In this document: in pieces, positions 42,869 to 42,980 of the stretch
Layout of the letters: every line of letters starts with the position of its first letter
Numbering within the stretch: the first letter of the stretch is position 1
Assembly (NCBI GenBank): GCA_021774255.1
Contig: JAJFJF010000011.1
Coordinates: 1-42,980 of the forward strand
Source: Gammaproteobacteria bacterium
GTDB lineage: Bacteria > Pseudomonadota > Gammaproteobacteria > JAJFJF01
Reading direction: 5' to 3'
Length of the DNA stretch: 42,980 nt
Program-made: the position numbers and the translations under genes
The notes under the pieces: generated by a model
What the model was told of the DNA's origin: nothing
The model's database searches: none
The model's input: only the letters and a program-made list of their open reading frames with translations

Positions 42869-42980
42869 CTCCTGTATCAAAGGGTTAGCGGCCAGTAGTA
42901 CACTAACCTTGAGTTTGATATGGAGGAAAATGCACTTTGAGATTATACCAACAGCTAACCCAACCCCAACGATACAGGCT
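42869..42980. repeat. Imperfect inverted repeat at the right edge
   Basis: CTCCTGTATC then GGGTTAGC (42882-42889) on the left. On the right, GCTAACCC (42954-42961) and then GATACAGG (42971-42978) in inverse order. The pattern resembles paired ends of a small mobile element or a recombination site, but the window ends within it and no transposase is visible. Confidence 0.4.

Overview
The window looks like the chromosome of a gammaproteobacterium. The evidence is a complete cytochrome c maturation operon (ccmABCDEFGHI), the E. coli-like orders pepA-holC-valS with divergent lptFG and holD-rimI, yoaA next to tsaB, a prfB with the classical +1 frameshift, and a DUF3579 protein. A host-associated lineage, for example within or near Legionellales, would fit the large eukaryote-like proteins at both ends, but that is an inference and not shown.

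Layout. Positions 1-8392 hold three large minus-strand genes of unknown function: a protein cut by the window edge, a 601-residue multi-pass membrane protein, and a 1382-residue low-complexity/coiled-coil protein. The first and third are paralogues. Positions 8640-15091 are the ccm operon. After a repeat-rich gap come DUF3579 (minus) and the run pssA-holD-rimI-yoaA-tsaB (16067-20429), then a DUF1294 membrane protein and a tiny membrane ORF. valS, holC and pepA (21250-25977) run on the minus strand, divergent from lptF-lptG (26076-28282). Positions 28487-32030 hold an operon of eight tandem paralogues, each a small secreted protein with four invariant cysteines. Then come an RDD membrane protein and a BepA-like protease (minus), tusA, a PerM-like permease, prfB and lysS. 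The right end holds a GLUG-repeat surface-type protein (38926-41289) and an Rpn family nuclease gene followed by a free-standing duplicate of its own 3' end.

Three signals stand out. (1) A ~40-bp element, AAYTTAC-N7-TGTTAC-N8/9-CTTAGA, lies 29-100 bp upstream of all three left-end genes and also upstream of the GLUG gene 30 kb away. All four genes also lack a clear Shine-Dalgarno, so they look like one regulon with its own promoter type. (2) The eight-gene secreted four-cysteine array is a candidate undescribed secreted family. (3) The Rpn locus has an internal start with a good ribosome binding site and a separate downstream copy of the same C-terminal product with more 12-bp repeats, as expected for a toxin with an intragenic antitoxin-like product.

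Intergenic DNA carries at least three short repeat families: GTAGGGGC hairpins, which twice supply the stop codon of the preceding gene and accompany duplications of the gene's tail; CCCTCTCCCC/GGGGTGAGGGGTTATTT elements; and a GCTGCGGCGAGC element. No tRNA, rRNA or CRISPR array was recognised.
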